A DNA stretch of 64,000 nt from contig JBGCEH010000012.1 in assembly GCA_045106195.1 (NCBI GenBank), forward strand, positions 1-64,000, given 5' to 3'. The notes under the pieces were generated by a model, which had not been told where the DNA came from, ran no database searches, and saw only the letters and a program-made list of their open reading frames with translations. Positions within the stretch are counted from its first letter, which is position 1. Every line of letters begins with the position of its first letter. The stretch is from Granulosicoccus sp045106195 (GTDB lineage Bacteria > Pseudomonadota > Gammaproteobacteria > Granulosicoccales > Granulosicoccaceae). Shown in pieces: positions 17,617 through 28,800 of this stretch. The translations under genes were made by a program, and so were the position numbers.

Positions 17617-19416
17617 CTACCGAAACTGCAACTGATGCAGTTTGTAGTAATGCGCTTTGCTGGCGAGAAGTTCCTTATGGTTACCTATCTCGACAATTTC
17701 ACCTCTGTCCATCACGACAATCCTATCCGCCTGCTCGATAGTTGACAGACGATGGGCAATAACCAGCGTGGTTCGCCCCTGCATAAGTGCATCAAGACCT
17801 TGCTGTACTTTACGTTCAGATTCGGTATCCAGTGCGGAGGTTGCTTCATCAAGAATCAGAATGGGTGCATTCTTGAGCAATGCGCGAGCAATGGCGACGC
17901 GCTGCTTCTGTCCACCGGAAAGCATCACACCATTCTCGCCAACCATCGTGTCGTAACCATCGGGCAAACCTTCGATAAATTCGTGTGCATGCGCCGCCTT
18001 ACAGGCCGCAAACAACGTGGCCTCATCAACTGAATCACTACTGCCATAGGCAATGTTGCTGGCGATGGTGTCGTTGAAGAGCATGACATCCTGACTGACG
18101 GTCGCGATTCGGCTTCGCAATGACCGGAGCGTGTAGTACTGCACAGGTTCGTCGTTTACACGCACTTGGCCCACATCCAGCTCGTAGAGCCTGGGCAACA
18201 GATTTACCAGCGAGGTCTTGCCGCTTCCGGACTCGCCTACGAATGCCACTGTCTCACCACTTTTTATGGTCAGACTTATATCCTTCAACACAGCCGGTTT
18301 GTCTGCCGAATACTTAAGGGATGCATGTCGGTATTCGATGGAACGGATATCCTTTTCCAGTGAAGCCGTACCATGATCATGTTCAGATTCCAGATCCAGT
18401 ATGGCAAACAGGCTTTCGCCGGCCGCAATACCTTTTTGAATCTGGCTATTGAGTGTGGTCATGCGTTTCAGAGGGGCAAACAGCAGCAACATCGCGGTAA
18501 TAAAGGACATGAAACTGCCAACCGAAATTCGATCAGCGACGTCACCACTGGACGCTATGTACACAATAACCGCCAGTGCAAGCGCTACCAGCAATTGGAC
18601 GATGGGTTCGTTCATGGCCTTGACCACCGTCTCTTTCATGTTAAAGGCACGATTACTCTCGTTGGCTCTTTCGAACTGCGCCAGCTCTTCGTCATGGCCG
18701 CCGAATATCTTGATGACCCGCGCACCCTCTACGGCTTCCTGAATCACATGACTGACATCACCCATAGAGCCTTGGATGCTGCGGCTGATCGCGCGAAACT
18801 GCCGACTCACGCGCCCGACTATCAGCCCGATGACAGGGCCTATGACGAGAAACGTCAGAGACAACTGCCAACTCTGATAGAACATCAATCCCAGCAGCCC
18901 GATGGCGGTGAGCGTATCACGCACAATCACGGTCAGCGAGCTGCTTGCTGCATTGGCGACCATCTGGCTGTTGAACGTTATGCGCGAAATGAGCTCGCCT
19001 GACGAGGCTTGGTCATAGAATGCCGTTGGTAGCGTCAGGTACTTTTCGAAGATCTCGCCTCTGAGCTGCTTTATCACGCGCCAGCCAATCCATGCGATGT
19101 AATAGGTAGATGCAAAGCCTGCCACTCCGCGAAGCAAGAAGATCCCGATAATCATCAGCGGGACCATGATGATGGCAGACTGGTCCTGATCCACAAAACT
19201 GCCATCAAGCATCGGTTTCATTAACGCGGCAAACGCGGTATCCGTGATGGCATACCCGACCATGCCAATGACGGCTATGGCAAATTGCTTCTTGTAAGGT
19301 ATGACATACCTCAACAGGCGCTTGTAGGTATCAGCACCGTTGACTGGCTCATCGGACGGCGACGTTCGGTTCGCAGCGCCGGAGACCCGTATTCCTGATT
19401 TTTCAACATCACTCAT
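17617..19416 (-). CDS. msbA: lipid A flippase, ABC transporter MsbA
   Basis: MsbA flips core-lipid A across the inner membrane. The 599-aa half-transporter has six transmembrane helices in its first ~330 residues, then a nucleotide-binding domain: Walker A GESGSGKTSL, Q-loop VSQDVMLFND, signature LSGGQKQRVAIARAL, Walker B ILILDEATSALD and H-loop IAHRLSTIE. The MsbA-type RQLRGEIFEKYLTLP-like stretch is present before the second helix pair. It sits between exbD and lpxK, an arrangement also found in Pseudomonas. Confidence 0.94.
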   Translation of the reverse strand: MSDVEKSGIRVSGAANRTSPSDEPVNGADTYKRLLRYVIPYKKQFAIAVIGMVGYAITDTAFAALMKPMLDGSFVDQDQSAIIMVPLMIIGIFLLRGVAGFASTYYIAWIGWRVIKQLRGEIFEKYLTLPTAFYDQASSGELISRITFNSQMVANAASSSLTVIVRDTLTAIGLLGLMFYQSWQLSLTFLVIGPVIGLIVGRVSRQFRAISRSIQGSMGDVSHVIQEAVEGARVIKIFGGHDEELAQFERANESNRAFNMKETVVKAMNEPIVQLLVALALAVIVYIASSGDVADRISVGSFMSFITAMLLLFAPLKRMTTLNSQIQKGIAAGESLFAILDLESEHDHGTASLEKDIRSIEYRHASLKYSADKPAVLKDISLTIKSGETVAFVGESGSGKTSLVNLLPRLYELDVGQVRVNDEPVQYYTLRSLRSRIATVSQDVMLFNDTIASNIAYGSSDSVDEATLFAACKAAHAHEFIEGLPDGYDTMVGENGVMLSGGQKQRVAIARALLKNAPILILDEATSALDTESERKVQQGLDALMQGRTTLVIAHRLSTIEQADRIVVMDRGEIVEIGNHKELLASKAHYYKLHQLQFR

Positions 19417-19427
19417 CAGCGAATAGG

Positions 19428-19844
19428 CTAGTCCACGCTGCGTGAGGTCGCAATTGTTATTTTCAACATACCGAGCTGTCCCGCGGCATCCATGGCGGTA
19501 ACAACGGCTTGATGAGGCACCTGAGCGTCAGCCCGGATAATTAGCGGGATATCCCTCACACCGTTGGAAACCTTGTAAAGCGCGTTCTGCAGACTGACAA
19601 CATCACTCTTGACCACTTCCTGATCTTCGATAAAGTACCGCCCGGCCGCATTGATCACAATCTCGATACGTACTGGTGGTGCGGTGGTCTCGGTATCAGT
19701 GGCTTTGGGCAGCTGTAACGAGATCTCGGATTCTTTCTGGAACGTGGTGGAAACCATGAAGAATATCAGCAAAAGAAACACCACATCGATAAGCGGTGTC
19801 AGGTTCAGTTCAAGCTCCTCGCTGGGGGGGCGATGAAACTTCAT
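19428..19844 (-). CDS. exbD: ExbD/TolR-family biopolymer transport protein
   Basis: ExbD forms the proton channel of a TonB- or Tol-type energiser with ExbB. The 138-aa protein has a short cytoplasmic N-terminus, one transmembrane helix in LNLTPLIDVVFLLLIFFMV with the essential Asp of PLIDVVF, and a periplasmic domain. It overlaps exbB by ATGA. No tonB gene is adjacent; in Pseudomonas an equivalent pair also lies in the comEC-lpxK block, where its role is not TonB-specific. Confidence 0.92.
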   Translation of the reverse strand: MKFHRPPSEELELNLTPLIDVVFLLLIFFMVSTTFQKESEISLQLPKATDTETTAPPVRIEIVINAAGRYFIEDQEVVKSDVVSLQNALYKVSNGVRDIPLIIRADAQVPHQAVVTAMDAAGQLGMLKITIATSRSVD

Positions 19845-20470
19845 TGACCGCTTACCCTTGCCTTCGATTGGCGTTTGTGCAGAACATCAACCAGCTTCAG
19901 TGACTCTTTTTCCATGTCGACAACCAGACCGTCAACCTTCGCACGAAAATATCGATGAAACATCAACGCCGGGATAGCTACCATCAATCCACCGGCTGTT
20001 GTAATAAGCGCTTGTGAAATACCACCCGCCAACTGTGCCGGGTTTCCGACGCCAACCGTCGTGATATTGGTGAAGACACTGATCATCCCCACCACGGTAC
20101 CAAGCAGACCCAGTAAAGGTGTGATCGCAGCAATGGTTCCCAGTGCGTTAAGGTAACGTGTGAGCTCATGTGCTACGTGGCCACCAACCTCTTCTATCGA
20201 GGCTTTCATGATTTCCCGGTCGGGGCTGCGGCTCATTAAACCCGCAGCCAGTACACGACCCAACGGTGAGCCCTGCTGGATTTCGCGGATTTTTTCATCA
20301 TTCAACTTGTGTGTGCTTGCCAGACGCCAGACGTCGGCCACGAGATTATTAGGCAGCACTTTGTCATCGCGTAAAGAGAAAAAGCGTTCGCCCACGATCG
20401 CCAATGCAACAATTGAACATGCAACGATCGGTAGCATTAACCAACCACCCGCTGTAACTATTTCCCACAC
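19841..20470 (-). CDS. exbB: ExbB/TolQ-family biopolymer transport protein
   Basis: The 209-aa partner of ExbD has three membrane helices: WLMLPIVACSIVALAIV, ITPLLGLLGTVVGMISVF, and the helix in ALITTAGGLMVAIPALMFHRYF. The start is GTG 20470 (protein begins WEIVTAGGW), because AAGGA lies 8 bases upstream and homologues begin at this point; the frame is open further upstream but would run into comEC. It overlaps the end of comEC by 13 bp, and exbD by 4 bp. Confidence 0.92.
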   Translation of the reverse strand: MWEIVTAGGWLMLPIVACSIVALAIVGERFFSLRDDKVLPNNLVADVWRLASTHKLNDEKIREIQQGSPLGRVLAAGLMSRSPDREIMKASIEEVGGHVAHELTRYLNALGTIAAITPLLGLLGTVVGMISVFTNITTVGVGNPAQLAGGISQALITTAGGLMVAIPALMFHRYFRAKVDGLVVDMEKESLKLVDVLHKRQSKARVSGQ

Positions 20471-22923
20471 AATGACTGTCCTTTTTGCGAAAGCTTGTGC
20501 AGCCGCATGAATAGAGACTGTCCAGCAAAATGTTGCCAACAGCCAGGGTTAACGATGCCGTGCCAGAAGCGACGGTGTGAAATCCACCAACTACGCGGTG
20601 GACCGTCCAAACCGTGAGGTCCGAACGCAAATGAGACTGCTCCCTTGACGCCTGTGACAAACGATTCTGATCCCGCTAGTTTATAACGCAATTGCACGTC
20701 CCTGTGAGGAAATCCAAAACGGTTATCCCGGCCCGCCGGAAAAACGACGTACCGGGGACGTAATTTATCAACGAAAGCCTGAGTCGACGAGCTCTTGCTG
20801 CCATGATGCGGTGCTGTCAGCAGGGTAACCGGGAATGGCTTGTCAGCACCGTCGCCCGATCCAAGGCGTGACAACAGCCTCTGCTCGGCGGGCGCTTCAA
20901 TGTCACCGGTTAACAGCACCCGACTAACCCCGGCATGAATCAACAGGACACAAGATCTGTCGTTGTCGCTTCCACCGTCAGAGACGCCTGGATGCAGGAA
21001 CCCGAACTTCACCACACCCTCTGCCCAGCCATCCCCTGCGAAACAAGCAGACACGGGGTGCATTTGTGGCAAGTCGAGCGATTGGCTCGCATAAACCTGA
21101 ACATCAGGATAACGTCGAATAACATCAGCAGCGCCAAATGAATGGTCCTCATCACCATGAGAAATAACAAGAGTGTCTATGCGACGTCGCCCCGATGCTT
21201 GCAGAAACGGGACCACAACGGCTTCGAACATACTCAGCGCCGGCGAGACCTTGCCACCCGTGTCGAATAGCAGAGTGCGCTCACCGGAAAACACGAGCGC
21301 TGCCAATCCCTGCCCAACATCGAGCACATGCACTTCAAACCCGTCGTCCGCCGGCATCGTGATGTTGTGAATCACGATCGGCAGGAACAAGGGCAAAGCC
21401 AGAATGCGCAATTCCGGGCCCCTTGGAGCAAGAACAACGATCAAACCCAGCAGCGCCATCAAGAATGCAATCGTTCCGGGCACTGTAATGACGACAGAGC
21501 TCACGAGAGATTCATCAAGTGTGCCGAGAAACGCGATGAGAAGTTGTAACGAGCCGGTAGCGAGCGTCAACAATGGCAGCGCCAGAGTCTCGGAAAAACT
21601 ACTGACCACCAAGCCAGCAAGACTCAGAGGCACACTCACCATAGCAACCCAGGGTACGGCGATCAGGTTGGCAAGCGGTGCAATCAGTGAGCCTGATTGA
21701 AAAAACCAGGCACTTACCGGTAACAGTATAAAGCCCAGCAAAACATGTGTTGTGCCGAGCGCTTTGATTTTTTGAACAGTAGCACTCAATCGCCCGGAAG
21801 ACACTGGCCGCTGTCTGCGCAGATGCCCTCGATGCAGATAGAACAGCGCGCTGACGGTCCCGAAAGACAACCAGAACCCCGCTGCCAGAACGTTGAGAGC
21901 GTTGCTGGATAAAACGGCAACAAGTGCCACGCACAAGGCTGCCATGGGTGGTAGAAAGCGAAAGCGCAAGGCCGCAATCATCCAGACACCAAGCATTATT
22001 ACTGCGCGCTGCGTCGGTAATTCAAATCCTGCCAATCCGGCATAGGCTGCAGCCGCCAGCAAACTAACGCCCAGGGTCCAGGGTCTCGGATCAGAGACAA
22101 TGGTCGTCTTGGAAGAGCGTTGCCATAGACAAATGCAGGCTGATGATAGCAAGCGACCCGCAAGAAGAAACCAGGCGGCAACCAATCCTACGTGCAAACC
22201 AGATATGGCCAGAAGATGGGCCGTACCGGTATTTCTCAACACCCCCCATTGATCGTCTGTGATTTTCGTTTTGATGCCAACACTGAGCCCCTGCAACAAA
22301 CCAAGGTATTCGTTTTTGCCCAACAGCCTGTGTAATTGCCCGGCGGCTCGCTCACGCAGAACAGACAAGGAAAAACCCGAAGGTTCTGATAACCGCTTTG
22401 CACCGGCCTGCGCCCTGACGTAACCTCTCGCGTGTATCCCGTTTACCATATTGAACGCCACAGAGTCGAAGCCACCTCGATTTCGGTAGGAAGCCGGTGG
22501 TTTTAATCTGACAGTAAGCTGCCAGATCTCCCCTGCACGCATGTCCTGATAGTGTCCATACCAGGAAAGCCTGATTTTCCTGACGTTCAGATTACCTTCG
22601 CAGGAATCGCAAGAAAGCACGTTTGCAATCAGGGAAAGCCTTTGCGGCTGTTGGTCCGGAACACTGCTGATACGCACTGTCAGCAGCATGTCACTGGACA
22701 CCTGATCAGCCTGTAGCTGATGGCTTGCCAGTTGCAGGAAAGTCATCCCTATGGTGGAAACAGATAGGGCCAGCCCTGCCACCCATGGTCGACTGCATGG
22801 AACCAACAGAGCAAGCAGCAACATCACTACGAGAAAAACGACGCTTAAAGTTAGTGAAGGTAAGCTCGACAGGTTCACAATGATGAGCGATGCGGCCAAC
22901 CACGCACAAGCAATGGTCCTCAT
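20458..22923 (-). CDS. comEC: DNA internalisation-related competence protein ComEC/Rec2
   Basis: ComEC is the inner-membrane channel for single-stranded DNA in natural transformation. The 821-aa protein has the N-terminal DUF4131 region with paired cysteines (LSCDSCEG), the multi-helix Competence domain (including LLAISGLHVGLVAAWF), and a C-terminal metallo-beta-lactamase-like domain with VISHGDEDHSFGA and TAPHHGSKSSST. ATG 22923 was chosen over a TTG at 22938. No other competence genes are in the window, so transformability is not shown. It is divergent from the DUF2062 gene. Confidence 0.9.
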   Translation of the reverse strand: MRTIACAWLAASLIIVNLSSLPSLTLSVVFLVVMLLLALLVPCSRPWVAGLALSVSTIGMTFLQLASHQLQADQVSSDMLLTVRISSVPDQQPQRLSLIANVLSCDSCEGNLNVRKIRLSWYGHYQDMRAGEIWQLTVRLKPPASYRNRGGFDSVAFNMVNGIHARGYVRAQAGAKRLSEPSGFSLSVLRERAAGQLHRLLGKNEYLGLLQGLSVGIKTKITDDQWGVLRNTGTAHLLAISGLHVGLVAAWFLLAGRLLSSACICLWQRSSKTTIVSDPRPWTLGVSLLAAAAYAGLAGFELPTQRAVIMLGVWMIAALRFRFLPPMAALCVALVAVLSSNALNVLAAGFWLSFGTVSALFYLHRGHLRRQRPVSSGRLSATVQKIKALGTTHVLLGFILLPVSAWFFQSGSLIAPLANLIAVPWVAMVSVPLSLAGLVVSSFSETLALPLLTLATGSLQLLIAFLGTLDESLVSSVVITVPGTIAFLMALLGLIVVLAPRGPELRILALPLFLPIVIHNITMPADDGFEVHVLDVGQGLAALVFSGERTLLFDTGGKVSPALSMFEAVVVPFLQASGRRRIDTLVISHGDEDHSFGAADVIRRYPDVQVYASQSLDLPQMHPVSACFAGDGWAEGVVKFGFLHPGVSDGGSDNDRSCVLLIHAGVSRVLLTGDIEAPAEQRLLSRLGSGDGADKPFPVTLLTAPHHGSKSSSTQAFVDKLRPRYVVFPAGRDNRFGFPHRDVQLRYKLAGSESFVTGVKGAVSFAFGPHGLDGPPRSWWISHRRFWHGIVNPGCWQHFAGQSLFMRLHKLSQKGQSLCGK

Positions 22924-23048
22924 GCCTGGTTTCCGCAATTTTCAAAGCCTGCATTGCAACGTACAAGACTCAATAATTCGTCGAACTCGACGTTAAAGGA
23001 GAACGGGCTTGGGAATTGTCCTATGCCGCCTGCATCGATTTTCTGACT

Positions 23049-23633
23049 ATGCCTGGTAAGTGGCTCAGAGAGCGTCTGCCTGACGCAACCACCGTGCACA
23101 GGAAACTGCACGCGCAGCTGGGTGGATGCGAAAAAAAGAAGACAGGCATGCGCCGGTGGATTCGCAACACATTTGCCCAACCCATGGTATGGCATCTCAA
23201 CCGTCGCTCTGTAGCCGGCGGGGTCGCAGTTGGTTTGTTCGTGAGTTGGATTCCCGTGCCGCTGCAGATGCTGCTTGCAGCCGTTCTCGCGGCGATATTG
23301 CGCGTCCATGTGCCTGTCTCCGTGGTCATGGTGTGGTTCACCAATCCTTTGACCGTTGCACCGCTACTCTATGCTGCCTGGCGCAGCGGGTCAATGATTC
23401 TTGGTGCGCCGGTGTTGGCAGAACCACTAACTTTCAGCACATCATCCATTCTGGTCGGTGCAGGTCAGGCCTGGCCAATGTTACTGACCGGTATGCTTTT
23501 CTGCGCCATGGTTTCTGCCGTTCTAGGCTTTGGAGTGACTCTGCTACTGTGGAGAATTCACGCTATAAGACGCTGGAGAACTCGGCGAGTTCGTCGGGCT
23601 GCCGCCCGTGCAGGTTCTGACAACCCGATGTGA
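23049..23633 (+). CDS. DUF2062 domain membrane protein
   Basis: A 194-aa protein of the DUF2062 family, function unknown. The family core WHLNRRSVAGGVAVGLFVSW and the P-x-Q-M helix (PVPLQMLLAAVLAAIL) are present, then FTNPLTVAPL and two further helices; the tail is strongly basic. A TTG at 23016 would extend it, but ATG 23049 (MPGKWLRERLP) agrees with homologues. In Pseudomonas the same gene sits between comEC and the lol genes. It is divergent from comEC and convergent with lolD. Confidence 0.85.
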   Translation: MPGKWLRERLPDATTVHRKLHAQLGGCEKKKTGMRRWIRNTFAQPMVWHLNRRSVAGGVAVGLFVSWIPVPLQMLLAAVLAAILRVHVPVSVVMVWFTNPLTVAPLLYAAWRSGSMILGAPVLAEPLTFSTSSILVGAGQAWPMLLTGMLFCAMVSAVLGFGVTLLLWRIHAIRRWRTRRVRRAAARAGSDNPM

Positions 23634-23674
23634 GAGTGCGCTTTGGACTCGTGTGGTAGAACATACACTAGCAG

Positions 23675-24415
23675 TCAGTTCTGGTTTATAAGCTCACCCC
23701 GGCTTAACTGAAGCACCCTGTCCATACGCGCAGCCAGTCGGGTATCGTGGGTTACTACCAGAAAACTGGTTCCCAGCTCACGGTTCAGCTCCAGCATAAG
23801 TTCGTAGACACGGCCAGCTGTCTCTTCGTCGAGATTACCCGTGGGTTCGTCTGCCAGAACGACTGCCGGACGTGTGACCAGGGCGCGTGCAATGGCGGCT
23901 CGCTGCCGTTCACCACCCGATAGCTCGGCGGGTTTATGCCGAAATCGCTCACCCAACCCCACTCTGGACAATAATTCCTGCGCCTGTGATGCAGCGTCTA
24001 TTTTAGAAACACCTCGAATGAGCAGTGGCATGCTGACATTCTCGAGAGCGGAAAACTCGGGTAACAGATGATGAAACTGGTAGACAAAACCCACCGCCTG
24101 ATTGCGCAGCCGCCCGCGTTTGGCCTGACTCAACTGTGACATATTTTGCCCGGTCACGAGAATCTTTCCCGAAGTCGGTGTATCCAGCCCACCAAGCAAA
24201 TGCAGCAATGTGCTCTTACCGCTGCCAGACTGGCCAATGATGCCGACACGCTCGCCTTTCCCTATACTCAGTGACACATCTTTCAATACTTCAACACTGA
24301 GATCACCCTGCTCGTAGCGACGGCCCAGATGCTGAGCCTCCAGCACGATATTGTCCGGAGTGATGACCCCCTGGCTTGCTACCTCGTTTGCGCCTGTTTT
24401 GTTTATCTCATTCAT
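23675..24415 (-). CDS. lolD: lipoprotein-releasing system ATPase LolD
   Basis: LolD powers release of outer-membrane lipoproteins from the inner membrane by LolCE. The 246-aa ATPase has Walker A GQSGSGKSTLLHLLGG, the Q-loop at FVYQFHHLLPEFSALENVSMP (a LolD hallmark), signature LSGGERQRAAIARAL, Walker B VVLADEPTGNLD and VTHD. A TTG at 24424 is possible, but ATG 24415 is preferred. It follows the permease gene closely. Confidence 0.94.
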   Translation of the reverse strand: MNEINKTGANEVASQGVITPDNIVLEAQHLGRRYEQGDLSVEVLKDVSLSIGKGERVGIIGQSGSGKSTLLHLLGGLDTPTSGKILVTGQNMSQLSQAKRGRLRNQAVGFVYQFHHLLPEFSALENVSMPLLIRGVSKIDAASQAQELLSRVGLGERFRHKPAELSGGERQRAAIARALVTRPAVVLADEPTGNLDEETAGRVYELMLELNRELGTSFLVVTHDTRLAARMDRVLQLSRGELINQN

Positions 24416-24430
24416 CGATGACAATTCCGG

Positions 24431-25681
24431 CTATTCGTAGGCCAGTGCAGCGGCAGGATCAGTGCGCGATGCACGCCATGCCGGATACAGGGTCGCCAAC
24501 AGTGACAAACCAAAAGACATTAGACCCACCTTCACTACATCACTCTGGCGAAGATCGGAAGGCATCTTATCAATGTAGTAGACCTCAGGGTTGAGCACCG
24601 GGCCGGTAAACTGCTCAATGAAGGGTACGACTACATCGATGTTGCTGGCCAGCGCGATGCCACCAGCAAGCCCGGCAACCGTACCTACCAGGCCTATCAG
24701 CGTGCCTTGTACGATGAATATCGAGAGAACGCTGGCAGGCGATGCACCCTGCGTACGCAAGATCGCAATATCGGACTGTTTGTCCTGTACAAGCATCACG
24801 AGAGTAGAAATAATATTGAATGCTGCAACTGCCACGATCATGGACAATATGATGAACATCATTGTCTTCTCCATCTTCACGGCCAGAAAGTAATTTGCGT
24901 TTTGCTGAGTCCAGTCGCTGACAAAATTATCAAACCCCAACTCCTGACGTAGCTCACGCGCAACGATCGGAGCGCGCGATGTATCTGTAAGCTTCAGGCG
25001 AACACCGGAATACCCTTCTCCCATTTTGAATAGTTTCGCACTGTCAGCGGCGTGCATGACCGACAGATTGCGATCAAACTGAAACATGCCGAAACGAAAG
25101 ATTCCGGTTACCGTGAAACGCTTTACGCGGGGCACGAATCCCATGGGCGTGACACTGGCTTCGGGGGTAATAACCATCACCCGATCACCGGCAATAGCGC
25201 CCAGATAGCTGGCAAGATCAGCGCCTAGCAGAATACCGAATTCTCCGGGCTGCAATGCAACCTCAAGGGATTCCGTCTGCTCAAGATTGTCCGCAAGCTC
25301 GGAAACCTGGCTTTCCTGATCCGGCAGCACACCACGGACCAGTGCTCCGGTTGAACGTCCAGCATGAACCAGCATGACTTGCCCTTCGACATAAGGCGCA
25401 GCGCCGTTGACTTCAGGATGAGCAATGGCCGTATCGGCAATGCTCTGCCAATTCTCGATGGGTTCGCCGAGTCCTGTGATGGTAGCGTGAGAGGAAGCAC
25501 CGACAATGCGCTCGCGCATCTCTTTTTCGAAACCGTTCATAACCGACGTCACGGTGATAAGCGCAGTTACGCCCAGGGCGATTCCCAGAATAGAGACGAG
25601 CGAGATGAACGAAATGAAGTGATTGCGTCGTTTGGCCCGCGTGTAACGCAGCCCTACGAACAGTTCGTATGGTTGAAACAT
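24431..25681 (-). CDS. lipoprotein-releasing system permease LolC/LolE
   Basis: An inner-membrane permease of 416 aa in the LolC/LolE family. It begins with ELFVGLRYTRAKRRNHFISFISLVSILGIALGVTALI (first helix plus the family-typical basic start), followed by a large periplasmic domain and three C-terminal helices with FNIISTLVMLV and ILRTQGASPASVLSIF. Only one permease gene accompanies lolD here; some gammaproteobacteria have a single LolF-type permease, others a second gene elsewhere, so LolC, LolE or LolF cannot be told apart. Confidence 0.9.
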   Translation of the reverse strand: MFQPYELFVGLRYTRAKRRNHFISFISLVSILGIALGVTALITVTSVMNGFEKEMRERIVGASSHATITGLGEPIENWQSIADTAIAHPEVNGAAPYVEGQVMLVHAGRSTGALVRGVLPDQESQVSELADNLEQTESLEVALQPGEFGILLGADLASYLGAIAGDRVMVITPEASVTPMGFVPRVKRFTVTGIFRFGMFQFDRNLSVMHAADSAKLFKMGEGYSGVRLKLTDTSRAPIVARELRQELGFDNFVSDWTQQNANYFLAVKMEKTMMFIILSMIVAVAAFNIISTLVMLVQDKQSDIAILRTQGASPASVLSIFIVQGTLIGLVGTVAGLAGGIALASNIDVVVPFIEQFTGPVLNPEVYYIDKMPSDLRQSDVVKVGLMSFGLSLLATLYPAWRASRTDPAAALAYE

Positions 25682-25849
25682 GTCACTGTAGAGCTGTTGT
25701 CAGGAGATAAGGTTCAAAGGATGGATACGCGCGGTTCACCCTTTGAGACTGCGTAGTGTAGTGAATAGCCGTCAAGATATGGGACAATTGCAGTCCGTGC
25801 GCCACAAAACTTCATAAGTAACCCATCTTTCGAAGTAATCCGTAGGCTA

Positions 25850-28800
25850 TTGTCTGCCCCCGATAACGCTCACACAACCTTAAAGGTGAACAACGCAGTG
25901 CCGGAAACACCTGTCATACTACTGTCTGATGCTTACACGACGGCTTCCCGCTGGGGCCGACTCTACGGCTCGGCAGAATCACTTGCCATTGCCGAATATG
26001 CCAGTAAACACACGGGATTGTGCGTAGTTGTTGCGCCCAGTACCTCAGAATTGTTACAACTGGAAATAGAGCTGCAGTTCTACGCGGGCGCGCAAATTCC
26101 GGTCCATGTGCTGGGTGACTGGGAAACGCTGACCTACGATCGCGTATCACCGCACCAGGACATTATTTCGCAACGCATTCGCACCCTGTACTCGCTGGGA
26201 GATGCCAAATGCGGCATTCTTCTGCTCACCGCCGCAGCTCTCATGCAACGCATGCCACCCAGAAGCTTTCTGGACCAGCACGCGCTGATGATCAAGACCG
26301 GCGATACGCTGGCGCTGGCAGAATTCCGAGTGCGGTTGGTTGAAGCAGGCTATCGGCTGGTTACGCAAGTTGAGGAACACGGAGAATTTGCCGTGCGTGG
26401 CTCCATACTCGATCTCTTTCCGATGAGCAGCAACCAGCCGTATAGGGTGGAATTTTTCGATGATGAAATCGAAACCATCAGAACCTTCGACGTTGACACC
26501 CAGAGAGGACTTGCCACAGCGGATCTAATAGAATTGTTGCCGGCGCATGAATTTCCGTTGAATGAAGAAGGCATTGCGCTGTTCCGACGCCAGTACCGCA
26601 ACAGTTTTGCGGCTGAAAGTAAAAACACGCCTATTTATCAGGAAGTCAGTGAAGGACGTGCCCCGTCAGGCATCGAGTATTACATGCCGCTGTTTTTCGA
26701 AGAAACGTCAACGTTGTTTGCTTATCTGCCAGCGGCTGCAAGCTTCATCATGGTAGACGGCGCTATGCAGGCCATGGAACAGTTCGAAGCCAATACTGCC
26801 GATCGGTATGAGCAACGTCGACACGATGTAGAACGCCCTATCCTCGCGCCCAGCGAAATCTACCTGAGCAGTGAAGAGATCAAGGCACAACTGGACGATG
26901 GCCGAGTCTTACTCACGCAACGCTTTGAAATAGAGTCCCCCGATAGACAATCCATCAATGCCCTGACCGAAGCGCCCGGACTCTATCCGATAGCACCTCG
27001 TGGTGAACGTCCCATGGGCGCATTACAGGATTATCTGGGCAAATTTCCGGGCAAGGTACTCTTTGTAGCAGAGTCCACCGGCCGCCGCGAAGCGTTGTTG
27101 GATCAACTGGTCGGTAACCGTCTGCAACCGGAAACCGTTGACGGCTGGTCAGAATTCCTGGCCAGCGAACGCAACCTCTGCCTGACTACGGCCGCTATTG
27201 ATCGCGGACTACAATTGCCCGACGCAGGCATTGCGATGATCACCGAAAACCAGTTGGGTTCCGGACGAATCAAGCGACGTGAACGCCGACGTCCCACGCG
27301 CGACTCGGAAAGTATTATTTCCAACCTGACCGATCTGAGCATTGGCGCACCTGTTGTTCATATCGATCATGGCGTTGGCCGTTATCAAGGCATGACCACA
27401 CTGAGCGTAGGTGATGTAAGCAACGAGTACCTGACCATTCACTACGCTGGCGACGACAAGCTGTATGTGCCCGTTGCCTCGCTACATCTTATCAGCCGTT
27501 ATTCCGGGGCCAGCGAAGAATCTGCACCCCTGCATAAGCTCGGCACTGAAACCTGGCAGAAGGTACGTCGCAAGGCCGCAGAAAAAGCCTACGATGTCGC
27601 TGCAGAACTACTGGAAATCCATGCACGGCGTGCAGCCAAAAAAGGCTTCGCTTTCCCAGAAAATTCTGACAATTACGCCATTTTCAGCGAAGCCTTTCCA
27701 TTTGAAGAAACACCTGATCAATTACAGGCCATAGAATCAGTTGTGGCAGACCTGCGCTCGCCACAACCCACCGACAGAGTGGTTTGCGGCGATGTAGGAT
27801 TTGGTAAAACCGAGGTTGCCATGCGTGCAGCCTTCGTTGCGGTAGACGCCGGCAAACAGGTTGCTGTCCTGGTCCCGACCACCCTGCTTGCAAAACAGCA
27901 TCATCAGAATTTCCTTGATCGCTTTGCTGACTGGCCAGTGCAAATTGAAGCACTTTCACGTTTCGAGACCGCAAAGGAACAGAAAGGCATCATGAAAAAA
28001 CTGGACGAAGGTGGTGTAGACATCATCATCGGAACGCATAAATTGCTGAGCAAAGAAATCAGGTATAAAAACCTTGGTCTTGTCATCATTGACGAAGAAC
28101 ACCGTTTCGGTGTTCGGCACAAGGAACACATGAAGGCCCTGAGAGCAGAGGTCGATATCGTTACACTCACCGCCACCCCCATACCTCGCACACTTAATAT
28201 GGGACTGGCGGGAATGCGCGATCTATCCATCATCGCCACACCTCCGCAGCATCGCCACGCTATAAAGACTTTTGTTGGTGAGTGGTCTGATGTGCAGATT
28301 CGCGAAGCCTGCGAACGTGAACTTGTTCGTGGTGGTCAAGTATATTTTCTACACAACGAAGTACAAACCATAGAACGCATTACCGAAGACCTGCAACGCA
28401 TCGTGCCTGGTGCCAAAGTCAATTACGCACACGGACAAATGCGCGAAGCAGATCTTGAACAAGTGATGAGCGACTTTTATCATCAACGGTTTAACATTCT
28501 GGTGGCTACGACGATCATCGAAAGCGGTATCGACATCCCCAGTGCCAACACCATTCTCATCAATCGTGCCGACAAGCTGGGACTGGCACAGCTGCATCAG
28601 CTACGTGGTCGGGTTGGTCGCTCGCATCATCGTGCCTACGCCTATCTGATAACCCCACCCAAGGGATCAATGACAAAGGATGCAGAGAAACGACTGCAGG
28701 CTATCGAATCTCTCGAGGACCTCGGCGTTGGTTTTACCCTGGCCACGCACGATCTTGAAATACGAGGAGCCGGAGAGCTATTGGGCGAAGGCCAGAGCGG